Shown here in pieces: positions 30,611-32,664 of a stretch of DNA of 32,664 nucleotides; positions within the stretch are counted from its first letter, which is position 1, and each line of letters opens with the position of its first letter. The stretch is from Xanthomonas cissicola. Lineage in GTDB: Bacteria; Pseudomonadota; Gammaproteobacteria; Xanthomonadales; Xanthomonadaceae. The notes under the pieces are model-generated. The model was not told where the DNA came from. It saw nothing but the letters and a program-made list of their open reading frames with translations, and did not search any database. Made by a program: the position numbers and the translations under genes. The stretch lies in the NCBI RefSeq assembly GCF_008801575.1, contig NZ_VZPL01000052.1, positions 1 through 32,664 on the forward strand, read 5' to 3'.

Positions 30611-30655
30611 CCTCTATCGGGCCACGCCCTATGAGGACACCCTCTATGAGTGACA
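30611..30655. repeat. Three tandem 15-bp iterons upstream of the XRE gene
   Basis: CCTCTATCGGGCCAC, GCCCTATGAGGACAC and CCTCTATGAGTGACA follow one another with an exact 15-bp period (TAT at 30615, 30630, 30645). The period is about one and a half helical turns, so sites alternate faces. They lie between the XRE gene (minus) and the divergent lipoprotein gene (plus), as expected for an autoregulatory operator. Confidence 0.6.
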
Positions 30656-30752
30656 TTGGCTCGCGGTTCTCTTATCATTCCTTGGTGGAACGCTAGTACA
30701 GGTCTTCGACTGCTTGTACAACTAAGCTCCGAAAGTCAGGGAGGAATACATT

Positions 30753-31076
30753 ATGAAACTGAAGTCTTACGGGGCAGTAGCCGTCTTGTTGCTCGTCAGT
30801 GCATGTGCAACTCATGCCGACTGGCTAGTAACCAAAGCCAGTCGTGCAGATGGTGTGATTGCGCTTTCCTACGAGCGCAATGAGTTCCAGCGCCCCGACA
30901 TGAGCGAGCAGCAGGCCGTGCAGCTTGCCGAGCAGAAGTGCAAAAACTGGGGCTATAAGGGAGCGGAGCCGTTCGGATCGCAGAGTGCCGAATGTTTATC
31001 ACGCCGAGGCTTCGGAAACTGCGGATCAAGGCGCGTGACGATTGAATTTCAGTGCATCGGCAATCCAAGCAATTGA
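30753..31076 (+). CDS. YecR-like lipoprotein
   Basis: A 107-residue lipoprotein. The signal sequence MKLKSYGAVAVLLLVSAC ends in a lipobox (VSAC, Cys18). The mature domain matches YecR: SRADGVIALSYERNEFQ, EQKCKNWGYKGAEPFG and a Cys-bearing end (RRVTIEFQC). In E. coli yecR is under flagellar control, but its function is unknown. Here it is cargo of the mobile region and has a strong GGAGG 8 bases before the ATG. It is divergent from the XRE gene across the iterons. Confidence 0.82.
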   Translation: MKLKSYGAVAVLLLVSACATHADWLVTKASRADGVIALSYERNEFQRPDMSEQQAVQLAEQKCKNWGYKGAEPFGSQSAECLSRRGFGNCGSRRVTIEFQCIGNPSN

Positions 31077-31126
31077 TCTTGCTACGCCGGAACTTTCACG
31101 GGCCGCCAGATTTCTCGAGGTCAATC

Positions 31127-31312
31127 ATGGGAACACTGCTTGCACTCCCACTTATCATGCTGGCACTTGGTGCAATTAGCATCCTTTCAAAAAGGCTGAC
31201 ATTGAAGTTGGGCAAAAGGCCTTGGCACTTGGTTGTGGTGCAGTTGGTTATGGGTCTTCTCGTGGCAGCACTTATAGCCTTTGCAATCGTGAGAATTTCC
31301 TCGACGCATTGA
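31127..31312 (+). CDS. Small two-helix membrane protein
   Basis: A 61-residue protein from ATG 31127 (GAGG 6 bases upstream). It has two hydrophobic segments: TLLALPLIMLALGAISIL and VVVQLVMGLLVAALIAFAIV, joined by a basic loop (SKRLTLKLGKRPWH). I do not recognise a family. The size and layout resemble small membrane toxins, holins or subunits of membrane complexes, but nothing specific supports any of these. It follows the lipoprotein by 50 bp and could be co-transcribed. It is tail-to-tail with the 323-residue gene. Confidence 0.65.
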   Translation: MGTLLALPLIMLALGAISILSKRLTLKLGKRPWHLVVVQLVMGLLVAALIAFAIVRISSTH

Positions 31313-31361
31313 AATTTAAAAACGATACAGATGACGGATGCGGCGAGTGCGCCTAGGGGCG

Positions 31362-32333
31362 CTAGCTCCTGTCAATAAGTTCGGCAATATCCGTCAGTGG
31401 GCCAAGGTTCAAGTAAATTGGAGACAGGGTCTTTACTGGGCTTGTAGGGATAAATACATAGCGAAATTCCTCTTGATAGAGATACTTGAAATGCTTGCAA
31501 GCAAAAACGCTTTTCGTCTTTTTTGAGGGGCGAAAAGGATCGAAGTAATGAACTGCGCATGGAACGAAGCGCCAGCCGCCAAGATGGGGCCGAAGTGCTT
31601 GTATGAGCCTCCGTGAGAACTCGCCTACATCTCGGATTACCACTAACGAATCAGCGTTGAAGTCGTCGAATAGACGTAAGTTCATGCCAAAGCTTGCGCA
31701 CCACGCATAGTAATTCGTCTGCATGACGACTTTTTGGGGCCTCGGTGTTGCAGGGCCAAAAGAGTCAATGAGCCTAGTCTTGAAGGGGTCAATAGAGAGT
31801 ATTTCCTCATCAAAGGCATCTCCAGCCAGATCGTAAGAAAGCTCGTCATCTGCAATCGCTGGACCTAAAGAATCATCATTGTAAAAAGAGGCGGGAGATA
31901 CCCTGAGTTTTCCTTCGTCTACCAACTCCTGCATCCATCTCCTGTCGCCAAACTTAAAGAGATAGTGATGCTTTTGCTTTTCGCTAAAAAGAGACAGGAT
32001 TGCTTCTGATGCCGGGCTATTGGGTGCGGTCGGCTTCGGGGCTAAGGTCTCTTTGATTCCGCATTTAATGAATAAGCCTTGATGCGATCCTGTTCTAAGG
32101 CGTGATTCTTCAAGAAGGTGAGAGAAGAGACGCCACAGGAAATTGCCTGATTGCACGTTGCCTTGGACGCAGCCTATTTTCCCGTTAGGTTCCAGAGTCA
32201 TTATGTTCGATATGAGGTCGCGGGCACGCTGGGCTACTGCCTCATCACTTTGCCCCTGAAGGTAGCGGCGCTCCCTATATTCCTCATACCAGCGCATATA
32301 GAGCGATTGATTCAAGTTTATCGGATTCTGCAT
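31362..32333 (-). CDS. Unrecognised 323-residue protein co-transcribed with the integrase
   Basis: ATG 32333 has AAGGAG 8 bases upstream and lies 12 bp after the integrase stop, so both probably share one transcript. The composition is clearly more AT-rich than the core. No signal peptide or membrane segment is seen. The N-terminal part (1-120) is helical and contains GKIGCVQGNVQSGN (51-64), which faintly recalls the VQSGKT P-loop of Z1-type ATPases but lacks the Lys-Thr. The C-terminal part (123-300) has HYLFKFGDRRWMQELVDEGK, VSPASFYNDDS, NYYAWCASFGMNLRLFDDF and ACKHFKYLYQEEFRYVFIP. This order by eye resembles DUF2971-like proteins. No function is assigned; cargo of defence type is one possibility. 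Confidence 0.75.
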   Translation of the reverse strand: MQNPINLNQSLYMRWYEEYRERRYLQGQSDEAVAQRARDLISNIMTLEPNGKIGCVQGNVQSGNFLWRLFSHLLEESRLRTGSHQGLFIKCGIKETLAPKPTAPNSPASEAILSLFSEKQKHHYLFKFGDRRWMQELVDEGKLRVSPASFYNDDSLGPAIADDELSYDLAGDAFDEEILSIDPFKTRLIDSFGPATPRPQKVVMQTNYYAWCASFGMNLRLFDDFNADSLVVIRDVGEFSRRLIQALRPHLGGWRFVPCAVHYFDPFRPSKKTKSVFACKHFKYLYQEEFRYVFIPTSPVKTLSPIYLNLGPLTDIAELIDRS

Positions 32334-32345
32334 CTTCGCAACTCC

Positions 32346-32537
32346 TTAAGCGACTTCCTTAACTAAGGGTAGCGCACTTCCCAATCTGAGTGTCTGTGTG
32401 TAATCACCCCATGCTTGCATCATCTTTCGGCGCTCGTCTAGATACTGCGCTTGATTATAAATGCCGCGAACTCCTGGCATTTTATGGGTTAACGCGGACT
32501 CAATGGCATCCGGCGTCCAGCCCCCCATTTCGTTTAG
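32346..32537 (-). pseudogene. int: P4-type tyrosine integrase, C-terminal remnant cut by an IS
   Basis: About 63 codons remain. They match the C-terminus of P4-like integrases: NEMGGWTPDAIESALTHK, GIYNQAQYLDERRKMMQAW. The catalytic Tyr (in GIYNQ) and the preceding His (ALTHK) are present; the active-site arginines and HGFR block are gone. The frame is interrupted at TTAG (32534-32537), where an IS begins. The open frame continues to 32600 but that part is IS sequence. The remnant cannot recombine on its own. Confidence 0.85.
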
Positions 32538-32664
32538 GGAAGCTCTGAACAACGCACCACAGATACGCGACACTACCCGCCTCATCATGTAGAGGATCAT
32601 CTATGCAGCTGACGTTCGGTGACGCTGAGGGCCTGGGCAAGCGCAAGCAGACCCGGCGCGAGAT
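32538..32664 (+). mobile_element. Second IS5-type insertion sequence, left end
   Basis: The element begins GGAAGCTCTGAACAACGCAC right after TTAG, a YTAR target, inside the integrase gene. Its terminus differs from that of the IS at the left of the window, so they are different elements. Only 127 bp are visible. A 65-bp leader precedes the transposase ATG. Confidence 0.75.
32603..32664 (+). CDS. IS5-family transposase, first 20 residues (partial)
   Basis: The peptide MQLTFGDAEGLGKRKQTRRE is the typical start of an IS5-group transposase common in Xanthomonas and relatives. GAGG lies about 8 bases before the ATG. The gene runs off the right edge, so no catalytic residues are visible. Confidence 0.85.
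   Translation, partial: MQLTFGDAEGLGKRKQTRRE

Larger units (their letters stand above)
28700..32537. mobile_element. Small integrative element or island remnant (approximate borders)
   Basis: This ~3.8-kb block holds alpA, a parB-like gene, an XRE regulator, a lipoprotein, a membrane peptide, an unrecognised 323-residue protein and the 3' part of a P4-type integrase. Its GC content falls visibly below that of the core, most strongly at 31.1-32.4 kb. The integrase end would lie nearest the attachment site, which the right-hand IS has pushed out of view. The left border is a guess from composition. Without a full integrase it cannot move by itself. Confidence 0.65.

Overview
The window reads as chromosomal DNA of a Xanthomonas-type gammaproteobacterium (Xanthomonadaceae). 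The evidence is high-GC coding DNA with strongly GC-rich third positions, the petABC-sspA-sspB order, and Xanthomonas-style short intergenic repeats built on AATCGGG and AGAGCGGCT. Two different IS5-type elements and at least three broken genes suggest an IS-rich species such as X. oryzae; the species is an inference. The window starts inside one IS and ends inside another, so it may be a whole draft contig broken at IS copies.

1-2.6 kb: the end of an IS5-type element has removed the first ~56 codons of potI (putrescine ABC permease). An intact succinate-semialdehyde-type aldehyde dehydrogenase (Sad-like) follows. 2.6-10.4 kb (minus strand): the conserved block miaB - phoH/ybeZ - ybeY - corC, continuing into a DUF4105 membrane protein and corA instead of lnt. 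Two small exported proteins of unknown function are wedged in at phoH/ybeY and ybeY/corC. The miaB-phoH gap holds a tight cluster of DnaA-box-like sequences. 10.5-12.2 kb: a glutathione S-transferase and a divergent WYL-type regulator. The regulator is frameshifted, but a perfect palindromic operator survives between the two genes. 12.3-18.6 kb (plus strand): a lytic transglycosylase, the cytochrome bc1 operon petABC, sspA, sspB and a small conserved protein. 18.7-24.4 kb: a DUF3301 protein, a long palindromic MITE-like element, an Lhr-family helicase, and a 3-methyladenine DNA glycosylase that overlaps lhr tail to tail. 24.6-28.5 kb: a sigma-28 (FliA)-type promoter, a chemoreceptor, cheW, a convergent GAF-GGDEF protein with a degenerate active site, and a 58-residue hydrophilic protein.

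28.7-32.5 kb: a small integrative-element remnant, lower in GC towards its right side. It holds a parB-like gene, a short leader ORF and alpA in one overlapping unit; an XRE regulator behind three 15-bp iterons; a YecR-like lipoprotein; a two-helix membrane peptide; and an unrecognised 323-residue protein placed 12 bp downstream of a P4-type integrase. The integrase is cut by a second IS5-type element at a YTAR target. This is the most likely place for an undescribed system, although nothing in the sequence proves a function.

Functionally the core genes cover respiration (petABC), ribosome/RNA quality control and tRNA modification (ybeY, miaB, phoH), proteolysis control (sspB), divalent-cation handling (corA/corC), cell-wall turnover, DNA repair and chemotaxis.
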